64,000 bases of DNA, from positions 1,984,001 through 2,048,000 of the forward strand of contig NZ_CP099734.1 in assembly GCF_025398175.1 (NCBI RefSeq). The letters are read 5' to 3'. Below the pieces are notes generated by a model. That model had not been told where the DNA came from. It searched no databases and saw only the letters and a list, made by a program, of their open reading frames with translations. Each line of letters opens with the position of its first letter. Position 1 is the stretch's first letter. Source of the DNA: Photobacterium sp. TY1-4. GTDB taxonomy: Bacteria; Pseudomonadota; Gammaproteobacteria; Enterobacterales; Vibrionaceae. Of the stretch, positions 19,950-30,008 are shown one piece after another. A program made the position numbers and the translations under genes.

Positions 19950-20654
19950 ATGGCGCAGTCCCCGCGATACTTACAAATCAAGCAATATCTCCATGACAAA
20001 ATCCAGTCCCGCGCCTGGCCGCCGGGCCATCGGATCCCCACTGAAATCGAACTGTCGGAGCAATTTTCCGTCAGCCGTATGACAGCCAACAAGGCTGTTC
20101 GCGATTTGGTGAAAGACGGCATGCTGGAACGGACACCACGACTGGGGACATTCGTTTGTCAGAAGAAAGCCGAATCGCCGTTGATGGAGATCCGAAATAT
20201 CGCGGCAGAAGTCAAAAACCGCGGCCATCACTATACCAGCCAGGTGATCAGCCAAACCACCGTGAAAGCCAGTGATGACATTGCGTTGCAGCTGGGGGTC
20301 AGGCACGGCACCGATGTTTATTTTACCCAGATCGTCCATTACGAGAATGACAGCCCGATCCAACTGGAAGAGCGCTGGGTCAATCCGGACTATGCCCCGA
20401 GCTATATCGAACAGGATTTTACCCGTCAGACGCCGAATGAATATCTGGTGCAGGCATGCCCGCTCAGTGATATCGAGCATACGGTTGAAGCGATTTTGCC
20501 CGCCAAACGCATTGCTGATTTGCTGAAGATTCGTGCCGGCTCGCCTTGCTTACTCCTCAACCGCCGGACCTGGAGTAATAAAAACCTGATCAGTACCGCC
20601 CTGCTCTACCATCCGGGTGACAAATACAAACTCAGCTCCCGCAGCAAGGTTTAA
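19950..20654 (+). CDS. hutC: Histidine utilisation repressor, GntR family
   Basis: A 234-residue GntR/HutC-subfamily regulator: N-terminal winged helix (PRYLQIKQYLHDKIQSR, then PTEIELSEQFSVSRMTANKAVRDLV) and a C-terminal UTRA ligand domain with VHYENDSPIQLEERWVN. HutC proteins repress hut genes and release DNA on binding urocanate. The start at 19950 begins the DNA-binding domain. The open frame extends 44 codons upstream, but those codons cover the likely promoter and operator. It lies upstream of hutIGUH in the same direction, separated by 350 bp with a terminator and the operon promoter. Confidence 0.93.
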   Translation: MAQSPRYLQIKQYLHDKIQSRAWPPGHRIPTEIELSEQFSVSRMTANKAVRDLVKDGMLERTPRLGTFVCQKKAESPLMEIRNIAAEVKNRGHHYTSQVISQTTVKASDDIALQLGVRHGTDVYFTQIVHYENDSPIQLEERWVNPDYAPSYIEQDFTRQTPNEYLVQACPLSDIEHTVEAILPAKRIADLLKIRAGSPCLLLNRRTWSNKNLISTALLYHPGDKYKLSSRSKV

Positions 20655-20676
20655 CCCCTGCTTTTTCTGCACCAGA

Positions 20677-20704
20677 CAGGGACCGTCCATCGGTCCCTGC
20701 GTTG
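20677..20704 (+). terminator. Probable hutC terminator
   Basis: A 9-bp perfect stem CAGGGACCG/CGGTCCCTG has a TCCAT loop. The following CGTTGTC is only moderately T-rich, so termination may be partial. Confidence 0.6.
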
Positions 20705-20904
20705 TCATCTGAACTGTCACTTCACTCCTTATCAGCCGATATCCGCCACAGCGAAGCTCATCGTCCCAGCAAAGCCATAACCATAGCCTGAAAATAACCA
20801 CCCTTCGCGGTCATATTTATCATCTATACATTTATAAAATCAGTGGTTCAGCATGGCCGATTCAGAACACGGATCCTGCCCAATTGTTAAAATTATCGAT
20901 TTAG

Positions 20905-20920
20905 TGCCATTTCGATCACA
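20905..20920 (+). promoter_or_regulatory. Possible CRP site upstream of hutI
   Basis: TGCCA-TTTCGA-TCACA has one perfect CRP half-site and one with two mismatches. It is centred about 80 bp before the inferred start of hut transcription, a spacing seen at class I CRP promoters. Confidence 0.35.
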
Positions 20921-20956
20921 TTTTATTTACACAATCTCTTGTGTTCAGCCTCAATT

Positions 20957-20985
20957 TTGACTAATAATTTGTATATACATAAACG
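20957..20985 (+). promoter_or_regulatory. hutIGUH promoter with HutC operator in the spacer
   Basis: The candidate -35 is TTGACT (20957-20962) and the -10 TAAACG (20980-20985), with 17 bp between. The perfect palindrome TGTATATACA at 20970-20979 fills the spacer next to the -10, so a bound repressor would block polymerase. The -10 is weak. The same layout recurs at 54510-54538. Confidence 0.65.
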
Positions 20986-21004
20986 ACACGCAAATTAGGT
21001 TCCC

Positions 21005-22240
21005 ATGGATCGCGTACTGACAAATCTCAAATTGGTAACGATGCAGCCAGAAAACGGCTACCAGATCATCGATAACGCCATGATCGGTATCCAGGACGGT
21101 AAAATTCAATTCGCCGGTCATGCCGATGAACATCCGGACTGTCATGGTCACCCGCAGGTGATCGATTGCCAGGGCGCATTGGTCACACCGGGGTTCATCG
21201 ACAGTCACACCCACCTGGTGTTTGCCGGTAATCGTGCCAATGAGTTTGAGCAGCGTTTGAACGGCGTGCCTTACGAAACCATTGCCAAAGCCGGTGGCGG
21301 AATTCTGGCCACGGTTAATGCCACTCGCGAAGCGTCAGAAGACGAATTGTATGCACTCGCCATGGCGCGATTGCAGGGGCTGAAGAATGACGGCGTCACC
21401 ACGGTCGAGATCAAATCCGGTTATGGCCTGACGCTGGAAAGCGAAATGAAGATGCTGCGCGTCGCTCGCCGGATCGGCCAGGCGTCGGACATCAAAGTTT
21501 CCACAACCCTGCTGGCCGCCCATGCCCTGCCGCCTGAATTCAAAGATGATGCGGATGGCTATATCGATCGGGTCTGCAATGAGATGATCCCTGTGGCTGC
21601 CAAAGAGCAACTGGCAGATGCCGTCGATGTATTCTGTGAAGGCATCGGTTTCTCAACACAGCAGTGTGAGCGCGTATTTGAAGCGGCCAAGCAGCATGGT
21701 TTAGCCATAAAAGGTCACACTGAGCAACTGTCCAACCTTGGCGGCAGCGCACTGGCGGCTCGCATGGGCGCTTTATCCGTCGACCATATTGAATTCCTTG
21801 ATGAGCCCGGCGTAAAAGCTTTGGCTGAGCACGGTACGGTGGCGACGCTGCTGCCGGGCGCCTTTTACTTTCTGCGTGAAACCCAGCAACCGCCCATTGA
21901 AACCCTGCGCCAACACCAGGTGCCAATGGCTTTGGCGACGGATTTCAACCCGGGAACCTCCCCGATTGCCTCGCTGCGAACCATGATGAATATGGGCTGT
22001 ACCCTGTTCCGCCTGACGCCGGAAGAATGCCTGCGCGGTGTTACCTGCCACGCAGCAAAAGCGCTGGGGTTACAGGAACAGCGCGGACAAATCAAACCCG
22101 GTATGGCTGCCGACCTTGCCCTGTGGCAAGTCTCGACGCCTGCCGAGCTATCTTATCGCCTCGGTGTTCCGGACTTGATGGCACGTGTCGTCGACGGACA
22201 TCTGTTTCCAGCGAATGGAGCGTTCAACCATGCCAATTGA
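21005..22240 (+). CDS. hutI: Imidazolonepropionase
   Basis: A 411-residue amidohydrolase that opens 4-imidazolone-5-propionate to formiminoglutamate, the third step of histidine breakdown. The metal-binding HxH is in [10 protein letters not shown], and the family segments [28 protein letters not shown] and [10 protein letters not shown] are intact. First gene of hutIGUH; its end overlaps the hutG start by 11 nt, suggesting translational coupling. The ribosome site is weak (AGG). Confidence 0.97.
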   Translation: MDRVLTNLKLVTMQPENGYQIIDNAMIGIQDGKIQFAGHADEHPDCHGHPQVIDCQGALVTPGFIDSHTHLVFAGNRANEFEQRLNGVPYETIAKAGGGILATVNATREASEDELYALAMARLQGLKNDGVTTVEIKSGYGLTLESEMKMLRVARRIGQASDIKVSTTLLAAHALPPEFKDDADGYIDRVCNEMIPVAAKEQLADAVDVFCEGIGFSTQQCERVFEAAKQHGLAIKGHTEQLSNLGGSALAARMGALSVDHIEFLDEPGVKALAEHGTVATLLPGAFYFLRETQQPPIETLRQHQVPMALATDFNPGTSPIASLRTMMNMGCTLFRLTPEECLRGVTCHAAKALGLQEQRGQIKPGMAADLALWQVSTPAELSYRLGVPDLMARVVDGHLFPANGAFNHAN

Positions 22241-23255
22241 TATGAGTGCCTGGACAGGCCGTACTGATCCGGAAGACGGTGAACTGGGATTGCGCTGGCA
22301 CCAGGTGGTCCAGCCGGCCGATCAGGCCAACGACGAAGGCATCATGCTGCTGGGATTTGCCTGCGATGAAGGCGTCGCCCGGAACAAAGGCCGCACCGGT
22401 GCTTACCAGGCACCGCAAGCTATCCGTAAAGCCCTGGCCAATTTGGCTTGGCACCATGCAGAGCCGGTCTATGACGGCGGCGATATCAGCTGTAACGACG
22501 GGAACCTGGAGCTGGCTCAGCATCGGCTGGGCGAAGATGTCTGCCGGGCATTGCGCCAACGCCATAAAGTAATGGTCTTCGGCGGCGGCCATGAAGTGGC
22601 TTGGGGGACCTTCCAGGGGATCGGCAACTACCTGCTGCAAAAACAACATGCAGCGGTGTCGGATCACTCGGACGCCGACGCCCAGTCGTCTCATCCGGCA
22701 CCCAGCATCGGCATTATCAACTTCGACGCGCATTTCGATCTGCGGAACCCGCCTGCCGGGCAGCAATCCAACATGGGCAGCTCCGGCACGCCGTTTCATC
22801 AGGCCGCCCGTTTCTGTCAGCTGCAAAACTGGCCGTTCCGCTATGCCTGCCTGGGCCTGAGCCGAACCAGTAATACCCAGGCGCTGTATGAGAAAGCGGA
22901 CCGTCTGGGCGTACTTTACAAAGACGATACGGAGCTGACACATCAGCACCTGGAGCAAACCCTAAATGAATTACAAGCGTTTATCGATCAGTGTGATCAC
23001 CTCTACCTGACCATTGATCTGGACGTATTTCCCGCCGCTGTCGCCCCCGGGGTCAGTGCCCCGGCTGCACGCGGCGTCCCATTCGATGTCGTTGAGCAAT
23101 TACTCGCGCCTATTCTGGCGGCGAAAAATCAGGCCGGTGAATCCAAGATCCTGGTCGCCGACCTGGCCGAGTACAACCCGCGTTTCGACATTGATAACCA
23201 CACAGCACGGCTGGCCGCACGGTTAGCCTGGACAATCGCCCGTGCCATCCGATAA
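22230..23255 (+). CDS. hutG: Formimidoylglutamase
   Basis: A 341-residue arginase-fold manganese enzyme that splits N-formiminoglutamate to glutamate and formamide. The manganese ligands are in [18 protein letters not shown] and [19 protein letters not shown]. The start at 22230 (MPIDMSAW) overlaps hutI by 11 nt and follows GGAG; an in-frame start 15 codons earlier would lie deeper inside hutI. A His/Asp/Ser-rich stretch before [10 protein letters not shown] appears to be a loop insertion. Confidence 0.94.
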   Translation: MPIDMSAWTGRTDPEDGELGLRWHQVVQPADQANDEGIMLLGFACDEGVARNKGRTGAYQAPQAIRKALANLAWHHAEPVYDGGDISCNDGNLELAQHRLGEDVCRALRQRHKVMVFGGGHEVAWGTFQGIGNYLLQKQHAAVSDHSDADAQSSHPAPSIGIINFDAHFDLRNPPAGQQSNMGSSGTPFHQAARFCQLQNWPFRYACLGLSRTSNTQALYEKADRLGVLYKDDTELTHQHLEQTLNELQAFIDQCDHLYLTIDLDVFPAAVAPGVSAPAARGVPFDVVEQLLAPILAAKNQAGESKILVADLAEYNPRFDIDNHTARLAARLAWTIARAIR

Positions 23256-23282
23256 CAACACAGGCACAGCAAGGAGAGCCAA

Positions 23283-24977
23283 ATGACACAATCTACGACG
23301 CAACAGAATCCACGTTTAGATGAAACACGGACCATCGAAGCACCGACCGGAACTCAGCTCAATGCCAAATCCTGGCTGACAGAAGCGCCGCTGCGAATGT
23401 TGATGAACAACCTGCACCCGGATGTCGCGGAACACCCGCATTCGCTGGTGGTTTACGGCGGGATTGGCCGTGCTGCACGAAACTGGGAATGCTACGACAA
23501 GATTGTAGAAGTGTTGAAACGCCTGGAAGAAGACGAGACGCTGATGGTTCAATCCGGAAAGCCGGTCGGCGTCTTTAAGACCCATGCCAATGCGCCGCGT
23601 GTCCTGATCGCCAACTCCAATCTGGTCCCGCACTGGGCCAACTGGGAGCACTTTAACGAGTTGGATAAGAAAGGCTTGATGATGTACGGTCAGATGACTG
23701 CCGGGAGCTGGATCTATATCGGCTCACAGGGCATCGTTCAGGGCACTTACGAAACCTTCGTGGCAATGGCGAAAACGCACTTTAACGGTGACGCATCCGG
23801 CCGCTGGATCCTGACCGGTGGCTTGGGCGGCATGGGCGGTGCTCAACCCCTGGCGGCAACCATGGCCGGCTTCTCGATGATTGCAGTCGAGTGTGATGAA
23901 AGCCGTATCGACTACCGTCTGCGCACCGGCTATGTCGACTGTAAAGCCACTTCGCTGGATGAAGCGCTGGCGATTGTTGAAGAAGCCAAGCAAACCGGCA
24001 AACCAGTATCCGTCGGCCTGCTGGGCAATGCCGCCGATATCTATCCGGAAATTGTTCGTCGCGGTATTGTCCCGGACGGCACCACGGATCAGACCTCAGC
24101 CCATGATCCACTGAACGGCTACCTGCCACAAGGCTGGAGCATGACATACGCGGCTGAAATGCGTCAGCAAGACGAAGCAGCAGTGGTGAAAGCGGCAAAA
24201 GCTTCTATGGCTGTTCAGGTTCAGGCGATGCTGGATCTGCAAAAAGCCGGCTCGGCGACTGTGGACTACGGCAACAACATCCGTCAGATGGCGCTGGAAG
24301 AAGGCGTTGAGAACGCATTCGATTTCCCAGGTTTCGTTCCGGCGTATATCCGCCCACTGTTCTGTGAAGGTGTCGGTCCGTTCCGTTGGGCAGCGCTGTC
24401 CGGCGATCCGGAAGATATCTACAAAACCGATCAGAAAGTGAAAGAGCTGATCCCGGACAACCCGCACCTGCACAACTGGCTGGACATGGCGCGCGAGCGT
24501 ATTCAGTTCCAGGGCTTGCCGGCGCGTATCTGCTGGGTGGGTCTGAAAGACCGTGCCCGCCTGGGGAAAGCCTTCAACGAAATGGTGAAAAATGGTGAGC
24601 TGAAAGCACCGATTGTCATCGGCCGTGACCACCTGGACTCTGGCTCTGTTGCCAGCCCGAACCGTGAAACCGAAGGCATGATGGACGGCTCTGATGCAGT
24701 GTCTGACTGGCCGCTGCTGAACGCCCTGCTGAACACGGCATCCGGTGCCACCTGGGTCTCGCTGCACCACGGCGGCGGTGTCGGGATGGGCTTCTCACAA
24801 CACTCAGGGATGGTTGTCGTGTGTGACGGCTCTGACGAAGCGGGCGAGCGTGTCGGTCGCGTGCTGCGTAACGACCCGGCCACAGGCGTCATGCGTCATG
24901 CCGATGCCGGTTACGATATTGCCATTAACTGTGCCAAAGAGCAGGGTCTGGACCTGCCAATGATCACTACCAAATAA
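23283..24977 (+). CDS. hutU: Urocanate hydratase
   Basis: A 564-residue NAD-dependent urocanase, the second step: urocanate to imidazolonepropionate. The NAD-binding [18 protein letters not shown] segment is present, and the catalytic Cys lies in ARICWVG. Length matches the family. AAGGAG lies upstream of the ATG, 27 bp after hutG. Confidence 0.97.
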   Translation: MTQSTTQQNPRLDETRTIEAPTGTQLNAKSWLTEAPLRMLMNNLHPDVAEHPHSLVVYGGIGRAARNWECYDKIVEVLKRLEEDETLMVQSGKPVGVFKTHANAPRVLIANSNLVPHWANWEHFNELDKKGLMMYGQMTAGSWIYIGSQGIVQGTYETFVAMAKTHFNGDASGRWILTGGLGGMGGAQPLAATMAGFSMIAVECDESRIDYRLRTGYVDCKATSLDEALAIVEEAKQTGKPVSVGLLGNAADIYPEIVRRGIVPDGTTDQTSAHDPLNGYLPQGWSMTYAAEMRQQDEAAVVKAAKASMAVQVQAMLDLQKAGSATVDYGNNIRQMALEEGVENAFDFPGFVPAYIRPLFCEGVGPFRWAALSGDPEDIYKTDQKVKELIPDNPHLHNWLDMARERIQFQGLPARICWVGLKDRARLGKAFNEMVKNGELKAPIVIGRDHLDSGSVASPNRETEGMMDGSDAVSDWPLLNALLNTASGATWVSLHHGGGVGMGFSQHSGMVVVCDGSDEAGERVGRVLRNDPATGVMRHADAGYDIAINCAKEQGLDLPMITTK

Positions 24978-24998
24978 CGATTGCGAAAAGGACGTTGT

Positions 24999-26531
24999 AT
25001 GTACCATTTAGAAATCAATCCGGGTCAACTGTCACTGAAACAGCTGCGTGAAGTGAACCGTCAGCGCGTTTCACTGTCTCTCCATGACTCTGCGCTGGAA
25101 GGCATGCTGGCCAGTACCGCTGCGGTTGAACGGATCATTGCTGAAGATCGTGTCGTTTACGGGATCAACACCGGGTTTGGCCTGCTGGCCAACACCCGCA
25201 TCGCCGTCGAGGATCTGGAAACCCTGCAGCGCAGTATCGTCCTTTCCCATGCCGCCGGGATTGGCGAGTTCATGGACGACGCGACCGTGCGCCTGATGAT
25301 GGTGCTGAAGATTAACAGCCTGTCTCGCGGCTTCTCCGGCATCCGTCCGTTGGTGGTCAATGCCCTGATGCAGCTGGTCAATGCCGAAGTCTACCCGTGT
25401 ATTCCGAAGAAAGGCTCCGTCGGTGCGTCCGGCGACCTGGCGCCACTGGCACACATGAGCACCGTGCTGCTGGGCGAAGGTCAGGCCCGTCACAAAGGTG
25501 AAATCCTGAGTGGTGCTGAGGCGCTGAAAATTGCCGGTCTGGAACCAATCACCCTGGCACCGAAAGAAGGTCTGGCACTGCTGAACGGCACCCAGGCATC
25601 CACAGCATTTGCGCTGGAAGGTCTGTTTGCAGCGGAAGATCTGTACGCGGCCGGGACTGTGTGCGGCTCTATGTCCGTCGATGCCGCACTGGGCAGCCGT
25701 CGTCCGTTTGATCCGCGCATCCACCGTGTTCGCGGCCATCGCAGCCAGATTGATGCTGCCACGGCATATCGTCACATGCTGGATAAAGACAGCGAAATTG
25801 GTCTTTCCCACCAGCAGTGTGAAAAAGTACAGGATCCTTACTCCCTGCGCTGTCAGCCGCAAGTCATGGGCGCCTGTTTGCAGCAGATCCGCCACGCCGC
25901 GGACATCCTGGAAGTCGAAGCCAACTCAGTGTCCGACAACCCACTGGTGTTTGCGGAAGATGACGACATCATCTCCGGCGGGAACTTCCACGCCGAGCCG
26001 GTCGCCATGGCCGCCGACAACCTGGCGCTGGCGATTGCTGAAATCGGCAGCCTATCAGAGCGTCGCATGGCTCTGCTGATTGACAGCGCGCTGAGCAAAC
26101 TGCCGCCATTCCTGGTTGATAACGGCGGCGTGAACTCCGGCTTCATGATTGCGCAGGTGACCTCAGCTGCCCTGGCCAGTGAAAACAAAACCCTGGCCCA
26201 CCCGGCTTCCGTCGACAGCCTGCCAACCTCGGCAAACCAGGAAGACCATGTATCGATGGCCACGTTCGCCGGTCGCCGCCTGGCAGACATGGCTGAGAAT
26301 ACCCGGGGGATCCTGGCGGTTGAATTGCTGGCCGCTGCTCAGGGTCTGGATTTCCGTAGCCCGAGCAAGAGTTCGGTACGAATTGAAACGGCCAAAGCCC
26401 AGCTGCGTGAACGTGTCAGCTTCTACGATAAGGACCGCTATTTTGCGCCGGATATCGAAAAAGCAAACCAATTACTGCTGGAAGCAAGCTTCAATGCCCT
26501 GATGCCGGCAACGCTTCTGCCAAGCCTGTAA
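24999..26531 (+). CDS. hutH: Histidine ammonia-lyase
   Basis: A 510-residue lyase that removes ammonia from histidine to give urocanate. The self-processed MIO cofactor triad Ala143-Ser144-Gly145 lies in [10 protein letters not shown], and Y53-G-I-N-T-G-F-G is present. The start at 24999 follows AAAAGGA; a TTG 18 bases upstream is in frame but overlaps the ribosome site. It is the last gene of the operon, before a strong terminator. Confidence 0.98.
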   Translation: MYHLEINPGQLSLKQLREVNRQRVSLSLHDSALEGMLASTAAVERIIAEDRVVYGINTGFGLLANTRIAVEDLETLQRSIVLSHAAGIGEFMDDATVRLMMVLKINSLSRGFSGIRPLVVNALMQLVNAEVYPCIPKKGSVGASGDLAPLAHMSTVLLGEGQARHKGEILSGAEALKIAGLEPITLAPKEGLALLNGTQASTAFALEGLFAAEDLYAAGTVCGSMSVDAALGSRRPFDPRIHRVRGHRSQIDAATAYRHMLDKDSEIGLSHQQCEKVQDPYSLRCQPQVMGACLQQIRHAADILEVEANSVSDNPLVFAEDDDIISGGNFHAEPVAMAADNLALAIAEIGSLSERRMALLIDSALSKLPPFLVDNGGVNSGFMIAQVTSAALASENKTLAHPASVDSLPTSANQEDHVSMATFAGRRLADMAENTRGILAVELLAAAQGLDFRSPSKSSVRIETAKAQLRERVSFYDKDRYFAPDIEKANQLLLEASFNALMPATLLPSL

Positions 26532-26557
26532 GCAGCACGATCACCCATCCCTCACCC

Positions 26558-26584
26558 AAAGCCGGAAGACTTTCCGGCTTTTTT
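26558..26584 (+). terminator. Terminator of the hut operon
   Basis: A 10-bp perfect stem AAAGCCGGAA/TTCCGGCTTT with a GACT loop runs into TTTTTT. Confidence 0.93.
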
Positions 26585-26770
26585 CATGGTTTTGTCATCT
26601 GTTCAGGCCGCCAACCCGGTCAGCTTTGGCTATGCTTGGATGAGCAGATCAGAAGTCAATGCGCTAAAACCTTGATGAACGCACAGTAACGTGTTCAAAA
26701 ATTAGGCTAGGATGTTGAAAGAACAGGTAACTTCTGACTGGTTATACCTGGATGGGCCGTGGAGGATGCT

Positions 26771-27637
26771 ATGTGGCAAGTAATATCTCACCAGCTTTCT
26801 GATGTTTTGGGAAAACCGTTCACAATCACCGAAAAGGAGCCCGTCGAGGGCGGCGATGTCAATGACTGCTACTGTATCAGCGATGGCAACGACCGTTTCT
26901 TTGTCAAACTCAACGATCGCGAACAACTGGTGACCTTCGAAGCCGAAGCTGAAAACCTGCGCATTCTGCAGGAAGCCGGGTGCATCCAGGTTCCGGAAGT
27001 CCAGCATCTGGGGATCTCCCGCGAGCACGCCTTTCTGATCTTAAATTTCCTGCCCACCAAAGTTCTGGATGACGACAGCGCCTACGCATTAGGCCAAGAA
27101 CTGGCACGCCTGCATGCTTGGGGCGAGCAAGCCGAGTACGGATTCGATATCGACAATTTTATCGGCCTGACACCGCAGCCCAACAAATGGCGCCGCCGTT
27201 GGTGCCGGTTCTTCGCCGAACAACGCATCGCCTGGCAACTCCAGCTTTGCCTGGAAAAAGGCATCGACTTCGGCAATATCGACACCATCACCAGCCGGGT
27301 CATCGATCTGCTCATGAACCACCAGCCCAAACCGTCGCTGCTCCATGGCGACCTCTGGCATGGCAATACCGCCGTCACCGTCACCGGCCCAATCATCTTC
27401 GATCCGGCCAGCTACTGGGGCGATCGGGAATGCGACATCGCGATGACAGAGCTGTTTGGTGGCTTCCCGCCCCGCTTCTATGAAGGCTACCAAGCCATCT
27501 GGCCCCTGGACGAAGGCTACCAGGAGCGAAAAGAGCTGTACAACCTGTACCACATCCTCAATCACTGTAACCTGTTCGGCGGCAGCTATATCGCCAAAGC
27601 CGAGCACCTGATTGAAAAACTCGGACTGCTCGATTAA
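26771..27637 (+). CDS. yniA: Fructosamine kinase family protein, YniA-like
   Basis: A 288-residue aminoglycoside-phosphotransferase-fold kinase of the fructosamine kinase family, thought to phosphorylate sugar adducts on proteins for deglycation. Its opening MWQVISHQL, FFVKLNDRE (nucleotide-binding Lys), LLHGDLWHGN (catalytic loop) and IFDPASYWGDRECDIAM (metal Asp) are colinear with E. coli YniA as I remember it. The start at 26771 follows GGAGG; the GTG at 26759 overlaps that ribosome site. A 9-bp hairpin without T-run follows at 27656-27680. Its neighbour is a YniC homologue, as in E. coli. Confidence 0.88.
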   Translation: MWQVISHQLSDVLGKPFTITEKEPVEGGDVNDCYCISDGNDRFFVKLNDREQLVTFEAEAENLRILQEAGCIQVPEVQHLGISREHAFLILNFLPTKVLDDDSAYALGQELARLHAWGEQAEYGFDIDNFIGLTPQPNKWRRRWCRFFAEQRIAWQLQLCLEKGIDFGNIDTITSRVIDLLMNHQPKPSLLHGDLWHGNTAVTVTGPIIFDPASYWGDRECDIAMTELFGGFPPRFYEGYQAIWPLDEGYQERKELYNLYHILNHCNLFGGSYIAKAEHLIEKLGLLD

Positions 27638-27838
27638 CCCCTCAGCCATCGGCACGGTGGCGGGCATCTGTCCCGCCACCCCGGCACACGCCCCGAGACC
27701 TTCCGCGCCATACCATGACGAGCGCCACAATCTTGTGTTATCTTCAGGCTTTCCGACAAGTCAGAACGTGCGAATCGTCAGATATTCAGATGAGTGCGAA
27801 TCCGACTTGCCGCTCGTCGTGAAAATTGAGAGATGTAC

Positions 27839-28492
27839 ATGTTACAAGCTGCTGTTTTTGATATGGATGGCCTGCTGGTCGACTCAGAACCTTTCTGGCA
27901 ACGCGCTCAAATTGAAGTACTAACATCGCAGGGTGTTCAGATCACGCTGGAAGATACCCGGGAAACCACAGGACTGCGGATTGATCAGGTGGTCGAGTTC
28001 TGGTTTGCCAAACAGCCCTGGCAAGGGAACGACTGCGCTACCGTCACCGACCTGATTGTCAGTCGGGTCGAAGCTCTGATCAACGAGCACAAACCCATGC
28101 TGCCGGGGGTGCTGGAAGCGATTCAGGTGTGCGAACAAGCCGGGCTAAAAATTGCTCTGGCCTCTTCTTCGCCGATGCGTTTGATCCAATCAACCCTGCA
28201 GGCGCTCTCTCTGGAAGATAAGTTTCTCGCGGTTCTGTCGGCCGAGCATCTTCGCTACGGAAAACCACATCCAGAAGTGTATATCAATGCCGCCGACGCA
28301 CTGGGTGTTCCGCCTCAGGCCTGTGTTGCCTTTGAAGATTCGGTGAATGGACTACTGGCGGCCAAAGCCGCGCAAATGAAGGGGATCGCCGTTCCGGAAC
28401 TTCACTTTGCCGATGATGCCCGCTGGGCGATTGCAGACCACAAACTTCGCTCGTTAAACGAAGTAAGTTGCGACTTGCTTCAGGCGCTGTAG
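27839..28492 (+). CDS. hxpB: HAD-family hexitol/sugar phosphatase, YniC-like
   Basis: A 217-residue haloacid-dehalogenase phosphatase acting on small sugar or hexitol phosphates. Motif I is FDMDGLLVDSE, motif II is the Ser of LASSSP, the Lys is in YGKPHPEVY, and motif III is FEDSVNG. Similarity to E. coli YniC/HxpB includes LRIDQVVEFWFAKQPW. The ATG at 27839 is preferred to that at 27833 because GAGAG is then 6 nt away. Confidence 0.87.
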   Translation: MLQAAVFDMDGLLVDSEPFWQRAQIEVLTSQGVQITLEDTRETTGLRIDQVVEFWFAKQPWQGNDCATVTDLIVSRVEALINEHKPMLPGVLEAIQVCEQAGLKIALASSSPMRLIQSTLQALSLEDKFLAVLSAEHLRYGKPHPEVYINAADALGVPPQACVAFEDSVNGLLAAKAAQMKGIAVPELHFADDARWAIADHKLRSLNEVSCDLLQAL

Positions 28493-28512
28493 CGCCATTT
28501 TTCGCAGCCTTC

Positions 28513-28552
28513 AGAGGTAAAGAGCAGCGCCCTGTCTTTACCTCTCATTTTT
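28513..28552 (+). terminator. Terminator of hxpB
   Basis: A 10-bp perfect stem AGAGGTAAAG/CTTTACCTCT with a 13-nt loop is followed by CATTTTT. The rest of the gap to 28893 is AT-rich; I see no other feature there beyond a presumed promoter for the next gene. Confidence 0.8.
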
Positions 28553-28893
28553 ATCTTTTGCTTGCAGCGCAATGTTCCGAAATTGACTTTTTATCTTTTC
28601 GCGCCGCTCTGATAAAACGATAAATTACCAGCACAACAATTCCCCTCCCAGACACTTTCCTCGCAATTTGTTCTAAATTGCTCCAGCTATCAAACTTTAT
28701 GGTTAATTTTCAGCAAAAACCAACACAAAACGCTACAGTTTAGATAAATGGAGGATGCCAGTCGTCCACAAACAGCCTTGATTTGAAAGGATTTTGATTC
28801 CCTCTGTCCGACACTCGAATCTCTCCAGAGGCGAATACTGAACAGCAAGGAATCTGGCTTGACGTGCTCAGCACTTCAGTAAGGAGTACAACA

Positions 28894-29097
28894 ATGAAAA
28901 ATATTACAGAGCAAGGGGTGATCTGCCCGCATTGCGGCCACAATATCCGCATCACCTTAGATACCAGCGGTGGCAGTCAGGAATTCTATGACGACTGTCC
29001 AGCGTGCTGCCATGCCATTCATTTGACCATGGAAGTCGATGATTTACATCGCACCATCAACTTATTCGTCGATGCCGACGACGAACAGATTTTCTGA
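28894..29097 (+). CDS. CPXCG-motif cysteine-rich small protein
   Basis: A 67-residue protein with two Cys pairs, CPHCG and CPACC, spaced like a zinc ribbon, and an acidic tail. This fits the CPXCG family of unknown function seen in gammaproteobacteria. The ATG at 28894 follows AAGGAG at 7-8 nt. It stands alone, convergent with ribE 63 bp away. Confidence 0.85.
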   Translation: MKNITEQGVICPHCGHNIRITLDTSGGSQEFYDDCPACCHAIHLTMEVDDLHRTINLFVDADDEQIF

Positions 29098-29160
29098 TCC
29101 AGAGCCTGCGAAATCACGAAACAACCCCGCAGGCTCAGAGCCGGACGGCAATCATTCTGG

Positions 29161-29769
29161 TTAGGACCGGGCTGCCAACACGCGCTCAACGGTATCGACG
29201 ATCGCCTGCGTTTGCGGGTCGATTTCAATATTGACCCAATCACCAGCGCGACGCTGGCCAAACAGCGTCCGATTCAGCGTCTCCGGGATCAAATGGACAC
29301 AGAACCGCGCGTCAGTCACCTCACCGATGGTCAGCGAACAGCCGTCAATGCCGATATAACCTTTACGCAGCACGTACTTACTGTAGTCCTCCGGTAAGTT
29401 GAACCACAGCGTACAATTGTTCGGGGTAGTGATCACCTCGCTGATCTCGGTGGTGAAGTTCACATGACCGGACATCGAATGGCCGCCGATTTCATCGCCA
29501 AATTTCGCCGCCCGCTCAATATTGACGTGATCGCCCACCGCCACCCGACCCAGGTTCGTTACTTTGAGCGTTTCCTGCATCAGATCGAAAGCAACCCGAT
29601 CGCCTTCAATCGCCGTTACGGTCAGGCAGCAGCCGTTATGGGCAACCGATGCACCGATTTCCAACCCACAGAGCAACGCTTGCGGTAAGCGAATCACATG
29701 GGTCTGAAACTGCTCTTTTTTAATGATCTCAACAACTTCTGCGGTCCCTTGAACAATCCCGGTAAACAT
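29161..29769 (-). CDS. ribE: Riboflavin synthase, alpha subunit
   Basis: A 202-residue enzyme that makes riboflavin from two lumazine molecules. It starts MFTGIVQG and has two homologous barrels: NGCCLTV in the first and DGCSLTI in the second, plus GGHSMSGHV between. It is slightly shorter than E. coli's. It is divergent from norM, the arrangement E. coli shows for its riboflavin synthase gene and mdtK. No FMN riboswitch is apparent in the 239-bp gap. Confidence 0.95.
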   Translation of the reverse strand: MFTGIVQGTAEVVEIIKKEQFQTHVIRLPQALLCGLEIGASVAHNGCCLTVTAIEGDRVAFDLMQETLKVTNLGRVAVGDHVNIERAAKFGDEIGGHSMSGHVNFTTEISEVITTPNNCTLWFNLPEDYSKYVLRKGYIGIDGCSLTIGEVTDARFCVHLIPETLNRTLFGQRRAGDWVNIEIDPQTQAIVDTVERVLAARS

Positions 29770-30008
29770 ACATACTCCAGAGGAAAATCCGGTATCCGAA
29801 TCATGGATACCGCTTGAAAAGCGTATCCTAGCACAACCAGTCCGTTTTCCCGGCAGGTGCTAACGGGCAAGCGGGAAATTCCGGCCAGGATTTCCGAAAT
29901 CACAGCGTTTTTTAGTCGTTAACAATTGTGTCACGTTATTATCGCGCTATAATTCACCGCTCAGCACATTTGTATTACCTTTCTCTTACCCTGTTCCAGG
30001 AGCATCCC

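Noticed and set aside
27656..27680. Strong hairpin after yniA as a terminator
   Set aside because: A 9-bp GC-rich stem but no T-run on the plus strand; kept only as a stem-loop note.
29770..30008. FMN riboswitch before ribE
   Set aside because: No conserved FMN-element hallmarks were found in either orientation.
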